From contig JAKSZT010054011.1 of the NCBI GenBank assembly GCA_026826555.1, positions 266,033 to 330,032 of the forward strand: a stretch of DNA of 64,000 bases. The letters are read 5' to 3'. A model generated the notes under the pieces. The model did no database searches and was not told the DNA's origin. It worked only from the letters and a program-made list of their open reading frames with translations. Made by a program: the position numbers and the translations under genes. Position 1 is the first letter of the stretch. Each line of letters starts with the position of its first letter. Of the stretch, positions 35,111 to 47,100 are shown piece after piece. Origin of the DNA: Tolypeutes matacus (lineage: Eukaryota; Chordata; Mammalia; Cingulata; Chlamyphoridae).

Positions 35111-35565
35111 TGTCTTATGTTGCCAGGCTGCTATGGCAAATACCAAGTAGTGGGTTGGCTTAAACAACAGGGATTTATTGGCTTGTGGTTTTGAGGCTAG
35201 GAAAAGTCCAAAATTGAGGCATCAGCAAGGTGACACTTTCTCCCCAGAGTCTGTAGTATTCCGGTGCTGGCTTACATCTCTGCGTCCCGTCACATGGTGA
35301 TGTCCCCTCCTTTCCCTTCTGGGTTCCCACTGGCTTCTGGCTTCTGGCTCCTCCGCGTGGCTTTCTCTCACTGTGTCTGAATTTCTTCTGCTTAAAAAGG
35401 ACTCCAGTAATCCGCATTAAGGCCCAACCCTCATACAGGTGGGCCATACCTTAACCAAAATTAACATCTTCTAAAGGTCCTATTTGCAATGGTTTCACAC
35501 CCACAGGCATGAGGACTAACGTTAATAACAGGTCTAAATTGGGGTACATAATTCAATCCACTGCA
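35111..35565 (-). mobile_element. Solo LTR (MaLR/ERVL-like), 455 bp
   Basis: Reverse orientation. Starts TGCAGTGGATTG and ends AACATAAGACA (TG...CA). A perfect 5-bp duplication CCTCC flanks it (35,106-35,110 and 35,566-35,570), the size expected of ERVL/MaLR integration. Reading in sense: 'aaccattgcaaataggacct', 'gggttgggccttaatgcgga', 'ccaataaatccctgttgttt' with an AATAAA signal, 'aagccaacccactacttggt'. Same family as 16,938-17,245. No internal proviral sequence remains, consistent with LTR-LTR recombination. Confidence 0.85.
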
Positions 35566-35589
35566 CCTCCCCTCAATTCAGGAATATGG

Positions 35590-35762
35590 CATGGTGGTTG
35601 AAAGCCTGGCTCTAGAATCAGGCTGCCAGAGTTAAATCCTGCCCCTGCACCTTACTAGCTGTGTAGCCTTGGCAGTACCTATCTTGTGGGTTTGTTAAGA
35701 TTAGTGTGATGACATATGTAAGATGCTTAGCCTAACTCTTGGTACATATTAAGAACACAGGG
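35590..35762 (+). mobile_element. MIR SINE
   Basis: Forward MIR: 'gcatggtggttgaaagcctg', 'gctctagaatcaggctgcca', 'cttactagctgtgtagcctt', 'ttggtacatattaagaacac'. Confidence 0.85.
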
Positions 35763-35839
35763 AGTGTTAGTTGTTGTTAATATTGCTATTACTACTACTA
35801 CTGCTTCTTACCTCAATGCCTAAACTTCTACCCTCCGGA

Positions 35840-36022
35840 TAAACTAACCTGTGCAAATGAATCACCAGGAGGGCTTTATTCAAAGGCAGATTCCTTGGCC
35901 TTATCCTTGGAGGTTCTGATTCAGTAGGTTCTGACTGGGACTGGGGAATCCGCCTTTTTAACAAGCTCCCTGGGAGATTCTGGTGCAGGTTGTTGTCAGA
36001 TCATAATTTGAGAAACACTGCA
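35840..36022 (+). mobile_element. MER5A-type hAT MITE
   Basis: 'gtgcaaatgaatcaccagga', 'gaggttctgattcagtaggt', 'gcctttttaacaagctccct', 'gattctggtgcaggttgttg', 'ataatttgagaaacactgca' in MER5A order. Confidence 0.85.
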
Positions 36023-36129
36023 TTGCAGAAATCCACTGCTTTTAGGATTTGAAGATGCTAGGACCTGAGGAAAGCCCCCAGCCAAGCATCTTTGCAAGGG
36101 ACTGTCAGGCCTATCAGTTTGTACACATG

Positions 36130-36250
36130 AATTCAGGCAGCAAACATTCTTGGAGAACTTGCTGTTTACAGCACACTGCGCTCAAGCTGATGATACAAAA
36201 ATGAAAGGATGAGGTTGCTGCACTCAGCTTAGAAATCAACGGAAGAGGAA
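36130..36250 (-). mobile_element. L2 LINE 3' fragment
   Basis: Weak reverse L2: 'attcaggcagcaaacattct', 'ttacagcacactgcgctcaa', 'ctgatgatacaaaaatgaaa'. Confidence 0.45.
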
Positions 36251-36310
36251 ATAAGGGTGTGAGGGGGCCACTGGTGGTACCAAGAAGATTTTAGGTGGGT
36301 GTGTGAATAA

Positions 36311-36710
36311 ACATTTAAAACTTTTAATTGTTTAAAAGTGTATTTATATCTATACTTCCTTTCTCTTTTTGATATGCAGTACTGGTTTTCCACCTATAGT
36401 AGTAATATAAAGTTTATATCTAAGGTAAAACTATTTCATTTAAAAAGGTAAATTGATCTAAACAAATATATTAAGTAAAAGCAGAGGTGGTAGATGGTTA
36501 AAGCAAAAGTCCTGGAGGTGGAACATGAGTGACTGGCATTTGGGAATGCTGCATTTTGGGTAGAAGGATTGTAATCCTGTACTGACTATGGTTCCTTAAA
36601 TGGCAAAGGGGCCAGTGGATGCAGCTGGGGAGGGCAGGCAATGTTCCCAGTGGAGGCAACAGCTTCACTCCCTCTTCTCTCCTGCTTCATGATATCATAA
36701 TTATCACAGA
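36311..36710. other. Unassigned non-coding sequence
   Basis: AT-rich, similar in composition to 20,500-20,690. Both contain 'actggttttcca' and 'ataaagttt', possibly one shared old repeat. No name assigned. Confidence 0.35.
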
Positions 36711-36711
36711 A

Positions 36712-36885
36712 AGAATACTCACCTTTATTGAGTACTCTCAGTGGTGCTTTACATGCCTTATCTCATCTAATTCTTGAAACAACTCTGTGAGAGGGAATGA
36801 ATGTCATCCCCATTGTGAAGATGAGGAAATCAAGGTCACAAAGCTAGCTTTGTGCTCCAGTTCCTAACCATTATCCCAACCATCT
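36712..36885 (-). mobile_element. MIR SINE
   Basis: Reverse MIR: 'acatgccttatctcatctaa', 'ttcttgaaacaactctgtga', 'catccccattgtgaagatga', 'aaggtcacaaagctagcttt'. Confidence 0.8.
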
Positions 36886-38544
36886 CCACCCAGGAGGGAT
36901 TAGAACCAGTGGCTACCATGAGGGCCTGGAGAAGTTGTCTGTGGTGACTGTGTGTGTGTTTGTGTGCATGTGAGCTTGGCAGGACAGGCTACATAATTTC
37001 CAGGGTACAGTGCAAAATGAAAATGTGAGGACTTGTCTTGAAAAAATATTACAAAATTAAGGATGGTGTTAGGAGAGCACTAACCCACCCTCAGGGACCT
37101 TCTGTGAGCAGGGCTCTCTGTGACTGCACAGGTTGCACATCAAGGAAGCTGCCCTTGGGACTTGGGGCAGGATGGAGAGGGAATGAGAAAGAAGCAAAAG
37201 AGGGAAACCAACACACTGCAACTCTTTTTTGTTCCTGATGACTAGCCCAAGAAACTATTCTTATAAAGCAATTTTGTCTTGGTTTTTGACTGTCTTTTAG
37301 GGAAAAGAAAACCTTGCCTCTACAAACACTAACCCAGAGTCATGCTCTGCAATGACTTCAGAGACCTTAACGCAGCTGCAAATGTCAATATCCCTTCATT
37401 GGGTTCTGCAAATACAAGTCCTGTGGGTAATTACATTTTTAATAAAATACAGTTTGCAGATTGATGGTCAAATAGGTTTCCTGTTCTGGAAGCAGACCTT
37501 TCTTTCCAGTACTCCACTGTGTCCTGCTCCTCATACTTCTCCCATGTTTGCAAATCCTTCATAATAGGAAAAGAGTTGTTCATTGACTTAAACCTTCAGA
37601 TACTCCCAGTTCTTGCTAATTCATTGTGTGAAAGAGCTAAATGTTATGAAAGTTGCCATTTATTGCCTTATATTCATAATTTGCCTGTTTAATGAAATGA
37701 AATAGAAATGAATTATTGTTGGACTTTGTTGATGGCTGCAAACTATAATGATAAATAATCATGCGTAGGGAAGGCTTAAATGGAAATTGCATAGAAAATG
37801 CACATGTACCTTGTTTCATTAAGCAGTCTTGACATACGAAGTCTAGATTTATGAAATATATTTTAGAAATCATTGTTTACTTTTCAGATGATTTTTAGCT
37901 TTACAAGAACATTTGCTCAGGTTTCTTTTTAAAGAACAGCTTCCTTAGGTAGATTTGCAATAGACTTTCATTTAAGAAGTAATTGGTTTGCATACAATTT
38001 TTTCAGGATGCCCTCTTGCTGCAAAGCAAGGCAAACCTGTAGTGCCCTGGAAAAAGAAGCAACATACTTCTGAATTCTGAGTTGTTTTGGATTTAGAACT
38101 AGTATTGGCCTCAGCGTTAAACTTCTATTTCATTAATTCAGCATTTATGGGCCCTTTTATGAGCAACTTCTAATCTGAACAAATATGCAGCTTTCTCAAA
38201 TTAATGCCTGTTTTAAAAAATTCCTTTTCACAAAACATGAAATCTTTGGGACAATAAGGAGCTTCTCAGATGAATCCTTCTAGCAGAGCAGTGATTATTG
38301 GGAATGGATAAGCATTCACTGATATTAAAAGAGCAATACTGCTTTTAGAAAAGAGCTGCACTGGTTATTAGTGCCCCCTGAAGGGAAAACACACCTATTC
38401 CTGTAAATAGAATAATTGTCTGGTTCATCGGAAGCTCCTTCCTTGCCTAACACAGTTCTTGCACATAGATAGGCAATATTGGATGATTGTGTGACTGAGG
38501 GAAGAAAGAATTTCCACATGAGCATTACAGAGAGTCAGATAAAA
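36886..38544. other. Unassigned non-coding sequence
   Basis: 1.66 kb with no exon, RNA gene or confident repeat. A short (TG)n stretch lies at 36,948-36,972. Confidence 0.38.
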
Positions 38545-38717
38545 GTGGGTTCTGTGTAATATTTTGGGTAATCTAAGCACCTCTTAAAATATATTTATAT
38601 ATATATATATAAATAGCATTTTTGTAAGCAAATGCACATATATGCATATATATTTATAGATCATTTTGCAAATGTTGGTATGTATTGTGAAAATTTAAAT
38701 TTTTACCCACAATAAAA

Positions 38718-38760
<43 letters not shown>

Positions 38761-38792
38761 AATAAAACTCAAAAAAAAAAAAAAAAAAAAAA
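38545..38792 (+). mobile_element. 5'-truncated L1 3' end with (AAAT)n tail
   Basis: Same sequence as 25,217-25,426 from 'gtgggttctgtgtaatattt' onward, including the TATA-rich stretch and 'tatgtattgtgaaaatttaa'. The tail is unusual: about 12 AAAT/AATA units (38,711-38,762) before a 22-A run (38,771-38,792). No convincing target duplication could be read. Confidence 0.82.
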
Positions 38793-38974
38793 GCCATTCA
38801 GTTACTTGGAAGCTGGGCCAAAGGAATTTCCAACAACGAATTTTCTGTAATCCATATGAAGATATCATAGATAAGCTCACAGAATATCAGACAAAGCTGG
38901 TCATGAGCTTAGAGCTCATCTAGCCCCAGCCTGAGACAGTTATAATTTACGATGATGGTGATGATAATTTTAAG

Positions 38975-39190
38975 GTAAATGCCATTCATTGAGCACCTAC
39001 TATTGTAGACCCCTTTTCCGTGTTACCTCATTTAATCTTCGCAATAACTTTGCAAGTTAAGTATTAGTATCCCCATTTTACTGATGGGGAAACACAGATT
39101 CAGAGAGGCAAAGTAATCTTCTCAAGGCCACACAATTAGTAGCTGGCTTGAACCCTGGAATTTTGGCTCCAAAGCCCACATTCTTCTTTC
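38975..39190 (-). mobile_element. MIR SINE
   Basis: Nearly full reverse MIR: 'cattgagcacctactattgt', 'ttacctcatttaatcttcgc', 'atccccattttactgatggg', 'gaggcaaagtaatcttctca', 'aggccacacaattagtagct'. Confidence 0.88.
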
Positions 39191-39488
39191 TCACCTTAAC
39201 ATCTTTATACAGTCTTGGAGCTCAGGCAGTGCTGGAGGCAGGATCAGAAGGCAAGTCTCCTGACTCCCTCGTCAGTGTTCTTGGCTCCGTGGGAGGCTTC
39301 TACTGGAATCTACAGACAAAAGAGTAAAGGAAACTAATCGGAATGCTTCAAAAGACATATTGTATTTTATCTCTAACCACCAAGGGTCACAAAATGGGGC
39401 CAAGGGCCATCTTTAGTAAGCTCTATTGCCAATTGGTCAAATGTATTAGAGTTACACATGGGATATTCAGAATAATTAGTGTGAGATG
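39191..39488. other. Unassigned non-coding sequence
   Basis: No feature recognised. Confidence 0.35.
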
Positions 39489-39489
39489 A

Positions 39490-39700
39490 GCCAATGTAGC
39501 AGGAAAAGCACGTAATTTGGAGTCATAAACTTTTAAACTTTTAAGTTTTAAGTTGTGATTTGATATTTCATTTGTTGTAAGAGCTTGAGCAAGTCACTTA
39601 CCCTCTCTCATCTTGCCAAAATGGGGGTTATATGAACACCTACCTCACATAGCAATTGGGATATTAAATGAGATCCTATCTAAGAAATGTTTTCTAGACT
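39490..39700 (+). mobile_element. MIR SINE
   Basis: Forward MIR: 'gtagcaggaaaagcacgtaa', 'agcttgagcaagtcacttac', 'cctctctcatcttgccaaaa', 'acacctacctcacatagcaa'. A small internal expansion of 'actttta'-type words sits near 39,528-39,550. Confidence 0.78.
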
Positions 39701-40160
39701 ATAATATGGTTAATGTATTCTTTATTGCTAATCACTTGCATTCCTTTTTTCCTTATTTTGCAGTGTTTGGCTTTGTTTTGTTTCACAGACATGTTATTTT
39801 TTAATAATCATTTTAATTTATTTTTTGCTATGTGCTTTCTCTGATTTCTTTGATGGTAAACAATGATCTTCCCTTTATAATTGGGACAGATATGATTCGT
39901 TCTAAAGTTTATAAAAGTTGGAAAAGTATGCTCAGCATCCAGATTAAAAAATCATTTGCACAAAAGAGGATGGAGGGAATAAGATTAACAGTAGTAAATG
40001 TGAAAATGTCTTTGGAAGGTCACCTGATGGTCTGCTCAGTAGGAGCCAGGGCAAGGTCCAGCTGGATTAATTAATGGATGCTGAGTGCCCAGAGCAGAGG
40101 AGATGACAGTACCTTGTGCTAGTCAGCCAACACATAAATTCTATATGCTGTTTGTAGAGC
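39701..40160. other. Unassigned, AT-rich
   Basis: No feature recognised. Confidence 0.35.
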
Positions 40161-40164
40161 GTTA

Positions 40165-40700
40165 CTTTAAAAGGAGTGTTGTTTCACATCCTTGCCAATA
40201 CTCAGGTCATCAGTCTTTTTAATTAAAGCTATTTTGTGGGTGTGAAGTGGAATCTCTCTGTGATTTTAATTGCATTTCCCCGAAGATTAAATATACACCT
40301 ACCACAAGAACCTAGCCATTCCACTCCTAGGTATTTACCCAGGAGAAATGGGAACATATATCCACACAAAAACTTGTATAAGAATGTTCGTAGTAGCTTT
40401 ATTCAAAAGAGCTCCAAATTGGGAATAGTCAAAAGGTCCATCAATAGAAGAATGGATTAAAAAATTATGGCACATTCCCACTATGGGATATGACCCAGCA
40501 ATAAAAATATAATAGACTCTTGTAATTTACAGCAACACAGATGAATCTCAAAATCATTATCTTGAGTTAAAGAAGCTAGATGCAAAAGAGTACTTACTGT
40601 GTGATTACAGGAAAAACTAATCTATGGTGATAGGAACTAGATCAGTGGTTCCCTAGGGTGCGAGGGTGTTTATTTATACTTTGATAAAATTAATTTATAA
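40165..40700 (+). mobile_element. Twin-primed (5'-inverted) old L1 ORF2 3' fragment
   Basis: 40,165-40,283 is L1 ORF2 in reverse ('tcacatccttgccaatactc', 'tgattttaattgcatttccc'). 40,284-40,700 is the following part of ORF2 and 3' UTR in forward orientation ('cattccactcctaggtattt', 'acccaggagaaatgggaaca', 'ggtccatcaatagaagaatg'). The switch point, with adjacent consensus segments in opposite orientation, is the classic product of twin priming. No intact frame. Confidence 0.82.
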
Positions 40701-41135
40701 AATTAAAGCCACAATGAGATATTGAAATGAGGACCTCTTGTGTGTTGAGGAATCCCAAAGCCTTCCCATGGGAAGAACCTGAGGACCGGCCAGAAGAGGA
40801 GACACGTGAGAGAAGGCAAGAGTCGACTTCCCAAACTGGAAGGGGATGGAGGATTAGACACCATCTGTCTTGCTCTGGAGGAGAGAAAGAGGGAGTATCA
40901 GGGAAGCAGATGGTTTGAGCTCAGTGGAAACAAGAGCTTTTTAAAGAATTGGAGGTATCCTGTGGTGGAATGGAATGTCTGAGGAGATTGTGAGAACCCT
41001 GTCACTCAGTGGAGAATGTGTAACTTCTTGTCAAGCATATTGTGGAATGAATCTCTGTACTGAGTGGGAGATTTAACTAGATGACCTCAAGACTTCCTTC
41101 TATGCAAAGATTCTGCAGTTAGAGAACTTGTCTTG
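40701..41135. other. Unassigned non-coding sequence
   Basis: No feature recognised. Confidence 0.35.
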
Positions 41136-41139
41136 GGTA

Positions 41140-41297
41140 ATGGTTACTGCATGAGCTTTGGAGTTGGACTGCCCATGTCTGTATCAGGGCATCTTGGGTC
41201 TACCATAGTGAGGTGAGTCACTTTATGCAAGTTGATTTCTCTAAGTTTTGGTTTTCTCATATTAAAAAGGAATGTGACATTATTATTCTACTATAGA
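41140..41297 (+). mobile_element. MIR SINE, left half of a split copy
   Basis: Forward MIR 5' half: 'gcatgagctttggagttgga', 'gtgagtcactttatgcaagt', 'ttggttttctcatattaaaa'. The 3' half expected next is absent here. A matching MIR 3' half begins at ~60,395, so this copy appears split by the 19-kb insertion stack. Confidence 0.7.
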
Positions 41298-41326
41298 AAT
41301 ATTATTCTAGCAGTGGAAGAATTCTT
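41298..41326 (+). mobile_element. Forward L1 3'-UTR fragment, left piece
   Basis: 'atattattctagcagtggaa' is the forward-sense L1 3' UTR (compare the reverse complement of ~41,713-41,740). The outer L1 interrupts it, and it resumes at 59,954. The last 13 bp (41,314-41,326) are the outer L1 target duplication. Confidence 0.6.
41314..41326. repeat. Target-site duplication of outer L1, left copy
   Basis: 'tggaagaattctt' here and 'tggaagaactctt' at 59,954-59,966 differ at one base. They bracket the reverse L1 whose 3' end is on the left and 5' end on the right. Confidence 0.78.
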
Positions 41327-44163
41327 TTTTAAATATACCTTTTATTTTTAAAGAATCTTAGATTACATAAATGTTACATAAAAAATATAGGGGATTCCCA
41401 TATGCTTTGCTCCCTAGCCCTTCGACATTTTCTCACATCAACAACATCCTTCATTAGTATGGTACATTTGCCACAATTGATGAACACATCTTAGAGCATT
41501 GCACTAAGTGTGGATTATAGTTTACATTGTAGTTTACACTCTCTTCCACACATTTTTGCACGTTATTATAAGATATACAATGGCCTGTATCTGTCATTGC
41601 AACGTCATTCAGGATAATTCCCAAGTCTCGAAAATGCCCCCAAATTACACCTATTTTTTCCCTCTCCCTCCTCTCAGAAACTCCAGTGGCCACTGCCTCC
41701 ACATTCATGATAAAAGTTCTTCCATTGCTAGGATCACAACAAGTCAACGGTAGAACAACTGTAAGTCTACTCTAGTCCATCATCCATTCCCTAATCCTGA
41801 GGATTCAGTGATGGTGATGCTCACTCCACCTCTAATTGAGAGGGAGCGTAGATCCCATGGGGCAGATGGATGGGACTTTCTTGCTTGCAGTTGCACACTC
41901 TCTCTCTTCCTTCAGATGGTTGTTGTCAATCATCATCTCCTTGTTAGTTGTCCTGGGTGAGTCCAATGAACTGGAGAGTAGGTGTTGCAAGTCTGTTGAA
42001 ATTCAGGGCTCAACTGACACACGGAGAGTCCAAAGATTTAAGACTCTTGGAAATACACTTATTAACTCAAGAACTAACTATAGGTTCAAATAGAGGGGCA
42101 GCTGAGCCATGTGTAGGGAAAACAACTGAGTCCAACTCTATCACACTGGGGAGCATAAATTCCAAAGTAGGTCCCATTAGCAGGGTGCCAAACTCCTTAG
42201 CTGTCTTCCCTGCCTATAGTGTCTGGATGTCTCCAGAGCCCTCAGGAGCCCCACTATTTGAGGTTATATTTACTTTGGTAGTCAATGAGTTCCTGCTGAG
42301 ATGTGCATAAGTGTAACCTCTGGAATGACCTCCTGACTCACTTTGAAGTCTTTTAGCCATATAAACTCATTTATCTTTACCCTTTCCCCCTTTTGGTCAG
42401 AGTCTTTTCCCAGTTGCATTGTAGTAATTCCTCAGTGCCAGGGAAGCTTACCTCTGGGAGTCATATCCCATGCTGGGGGTAAGGTAATGCATTTATATGT
42501 TGAGTTTGGCTTAGAGGGAGGCCAAATTTGAACAACAAGGAGGCTCTCAGGAGGTAACTCTTAGCCACCCTGTAATACTAGGCTAAGTTTCAATTTCAAA
42601 AGTAAAAGTTCATAAGTACGGTCATCACTATTAAGGGCCAGTCAATGGTCCATCCTCCTTCACTAGTCACTGCCACTGTACTTGGGGGATTCTTGCTGTC
42701 CCATTAGGGAATGTGGTAGAACCCCCCAGAATGGGAATTTGGTATTCTTTCAGTTATCGTGTGAATCTCCATCCACCGTGACAATGCCTCATGAACACTC
42801 GAACACATTCATATGCCTTATAGGTATGCCCCAGGTGAACCTACTCCCATGCATCCCCCATCTCTGATACCCTGTACCAAGGATCCTCCCCTGCCATGGT
42901 TGTAACCCTTCTGTAATCCAAAACTTCTTCAAAATTGAAACCAACAAAATAACTGAATACAATTGATAGGAAAATGATATAATAATGATCATTTTTGTTA
43001 TTTTAAAAATAACAAAAAAAAATACAAAAATTTTTTTAAAGTCTGAAATATTAAAAAATAAAAAGATTTTTTGACATTATCTTTCATCACTGTAAGATCT
43101 GTTGTCTTGTATGTGCAGTGACATTTGTTTCCATTTATTCGCCCAGTGTCTTATTTTTTCATTTTGTCTTCAAAGAAGCTTTAGGTTTCAGAAAATTCAC
43201 ATACAGAATGAAGGAGATTTCCATATATCCAATATCCTCTCCCTTTTTGCCTTTCCCCTATTAATAACATTCTTACATGTGGATGGTACATTTTTTACAA
43301 CTGATGTACAAATATTGAAACATTGCTACTAACCATGATCAATGATTTGCATTGTGGTTTACATTTTGGTCTATACACTTTTAAAGATTTTGATGAAGTT
43401 TGACATGGTCTGTATCCGTCCTTGCAAGATCATGTAGAACAATTTCATTGCTCCAAAAATGTCCCATGTTCCATCTACTCTATTCCTCCCTTTCTCTCCC
43501 CTCGGGACCCCCAGTAACCACCAAGGTTAACTCATTGAAGGACCAGATTCATAGTTACTTGCAACAACATTGAGGGCTTGACATACTGGCCTGTCATCTC
43601 CTATTAGGCACTGCCTATGCTCTAAGAGACTTCTGCCCCTCTATTTGAGCTCATAGTAGAACTACCCAGGATGGGAGTCCAACACCTTCCTACTCATTAT
43701 GTGAATCTCCACCCACTGATACAACACTCTATGACAAGATGAACATTACACACTCCTATAAGCCTGCCTCAGGTAGGTCTGTCCTGCGTGCCCCCCATAT
43801 CCAACACCCTAAACCAGTAGCCCTCCCTGCCATATTTGCTGAAAGAACATTCCCAACATTGTAGTTTCAACCACATATCCTCAAATCCCCAGAGTTCATC
43901 TGTTTCCTCCCCCAACTCTCCCCCCAGTTCCATAGACAGTCTAACCCACCCTCCTCGCCCTATCCCCCTCACAGACCAGCATTGCTCAGCCCAATAGTAT
44001 CACTGCACCACTGTCATGCCCATCCACTGCACAACTACACCCTTTCACCTTATCATAGATTTTGCCCATATGAGCATTGACTCACAACCTTCTTCTCCCT
44101 TTTTGTCTCCTGTAAACCTATCTTTCAGACTCTAGCTTTCTGATCCCGCTCAATTTGCTTAAT
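41327..44163 (-). other. Outer L1 3' UTR with two related modules
   Basis: 2.84 kb from the ORF2 stop to the tail. Two related modules lie head to tail. Distal module: 41,350-43,080. Proximal module: 43,130-~43,870. Matching pairs on the plus strand include 'tttaaagaatcttagattac' with 'caaagaagctttaggtttca', 'gtgtggattatagtttacat' with 'gatttgcattgtggtttaca', and 'cgtgtgaatctccatccacc' (42,760) with 'tatgtgaatctccacccact' (43,700). The distal module has ~0.9 kb of extra sequence in its middle. The inner L1 has the same layout. No coding function is seen. Confidence 0.75.
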
Positions 44164-47100
44164 TCATATCAGTGAGGTCATGTAACATTTGTCCTTCAGT
44201 GCCTGGCTTGCTTCACTCAACATACGGTCTTCAAGATTCACCCATGTTATCCTGTGTGTTAATACTGCATTCCTTCTTACAGCTGAGTAATATTCCATTG
44301 TATGTTTGTACCATAATTTGTTTATCCATTCATCTGTTGATGGACATTTGGGTTGTTTCCAACTTTTAGCTATAGTGAATAATGCTGCTATGAACATTGG
44401 TGTGCTTATATCTGTTCATGTCCCTGCTTTCAATACTTCTGAGTATATACCCAGCAGTGGGATTGCTGGGTCATATGGCAGTTCTATAGTTACCTTCCTG
44501 AGGAACCACCAAACTGTCCTTCACAATGGCTGGACCATTCTTCATTCCCACAGCAGTGGATAAGTGTTCCAATTCCACCACTTCCTCTCCAACACTTGTA
44601 GTCCTCTGTTTTTTTAATAACCGCTAGTCTAATGGGTGTAAGATAATATCTCATTGTGATTTTAATTTGCATTTCCCTAATAACTAGTGATGTTGAGCAT
44701 CTTTTCATGTACTTTTTAGGCATTTGTGTTTCTTCTTTGGAGAAGCGTCTATTCAAATCACTCGCCCATTTTTTAAACGGGCAGTTTGTCTTTTTATTTT
44801 TGAGGTGTAAGATTTCTTTATATATGCTGGATATTTGGCCCCTATCAGATATATGGCTGCCAAATATTTTCTCCCACTGAGTAGGCTGCCTTTTTACTTT
44901 CTTGACAAACTCCTTTGGGGTGCAAAAGTTTTTAATTTTGAGGGGATCTCATTTATCTATTTTTTCTTTCATTGCTTGTGCTTTGGGTATAAAGTTCATG
45001 ATCCTGTAGATGTTTCCTATTTCAAGATCCTGTAGATGTTTCCCTACATTATCTTCTAGGAGCTTTAAGATATTGGCTCCTATATTTGTCTTTGATCCAT
45101 TTTGAGTTAATTTTTGTATAAGGTGTGAGGTAGTATTCCTCTCTCATTCTTTTGGATGAGATATAGATATAGATAACCAGTTCTTCAAGCACCATTTGTT
45201 GATGAGGTCATTCTCTCCCAGTTGAGTGGGTGTGGTGGCCTTGTTGAATATCAAGTGACTACGTATATGAGGATCTATATCAGAACTCTCAATTTGGTGC
45301 CATTGGTCAGTATGTCTATCCTTGTGCCAATACCATGTAACTTTGACCACTGTAGGCTTGTAGTATGTTTTAAAGTCAAGTAGTGTGATTCCTCTGATTT
45401 CATTTTTCTTTTTCAATATATCTTTGACTATTCAGGACCCCTTGCCCTTCCAAATAAATTTCATAGTTAGCTTTTCCAATTCAGTAAAAAATGCTGTGGT
45501 AATTTTTATTGGGATTGCATTAAATCTGTAAAGCAGTTTGGGTAGGATAGACATCTTAATGATGTTTAGTCTTCCTATTCATGAGCAGGGAATATTATTC
45601 CATTTATTTAGGTCTCCTTTGATTTCCTTTAACAGGGTTGTGGAGTTTTCTGTGTATAAGTCATTTACATCTTCAGTTAAATTTATTCCTAGGTATTTGA
45701 TTCTTTTAGTTGCTGTTGTAAATCGGCTTTTTTCTTGATTTCCTCCTCAGATTGCTCATTATTGGTGTACAGAAATACTACTGATTTTTACAAATTAATC
45801 TTATAACCTGCCACTTTACTGATCTGATATATAAGCTCTAGAAGCTTTGTTGTAGATTTCTCAGGGTTTTCTATGTACAGGGTCATGTTGTCTGCAAATA
45901 GTGAAATTTTTATTTCTTCTTTTCCAATTTGGATGCCTTTTATATCTTTTTCTTTCCTAAGTGCTTGAGCAAGTACTTCTAACACAATGTTAAATAAGAG
46001 TCATGAAAGTGGGCATCCTTGTCTTGTTCCCGATTGTAGAGGGAAAGATTTTAGGATTTTGCCATTGAATGTATGTTAGCGGTGGGTTTTTCATATATAC
46101 CTTTTATCATGTTGAAGAAGTTTCCTTCTATTCCTATCTTTTGCAGTGTTTTAATCAGGAAAGGGTGCTTTATTATGTTGAATGCTTTTTCTGCATCTAT
46201 AGATATGATCATGTGACTTTTTTCCTTTTGATCTGTTTATGTGGTGTATGACATTGATCGATTTTCTTGTATTGAACCATCCTTGAATACCAGGGATGAA
46301 ACCTACCTGGTCATGGTGTATAATTCGTTTAATGTGTTGCTGAATATGATTAGCAAGTATTTTGTTAAGGATTTTAGCATCTAGGTTCATTAGAGAGATT
46401 GGTCTACAGTTTTCCTTTCTTGTGGCGTCTTTGTTTGGCTTTGGTATTAGGGTAATGTTGGCATCATAGAATGAGTTAGGCAATGTTCCCTCCACTTCTA
46501 TTTTATGGAAGAGTTTATTAAGCAGGATTGGTGTTAGTTCTTTCTGGAATGTTTGGTAGAATTCACCTGTGAAGCCATCTGGTCCTGGGCTCTTCTTGGT
46601 TGGGAGGTTTTTGATGACATATTCAATCTCGTGATTTGTGATTGGTCTGTTGAGTTCATCAATTTCTTCTTTTGTCAAGGTAGGCTTTTGTGAGATTCTA
46701 GGAATTTGTCCATTTCCTCTAAATTATCTTTCCTATTGGCATATAATTTTTCAGAGTATCCTCATATGATACTCTTTATTTCTGTGGGGTCAGTGGTGAT
46801 ATCCCCTTCCTCATTTCTTATTTTATGCATTTGCATCTTCTCTTTTTTCTTTGTTAGTCTAGCTAAGGGTTTGCCAATTTTATTAATATTCTCAAAGAAC
46901 CAGATTTGGTTTTGTTTATTTTTCTCTAGTGCTTTCTTATTTTCAATTTCATTTACCTCTGCTCTAATCTTTGTTATTTCCTTCTTTCTACTTCTTTGGG
47001 GTTAGTTTGTTGTTCTTTTTCTAGTTCCTCCAGCTGTGCAGTTAGGTCTTTGATTTTAGCTCTTTTGTCTTTTTTAATGTAGGTATTGTAACTATGAATT

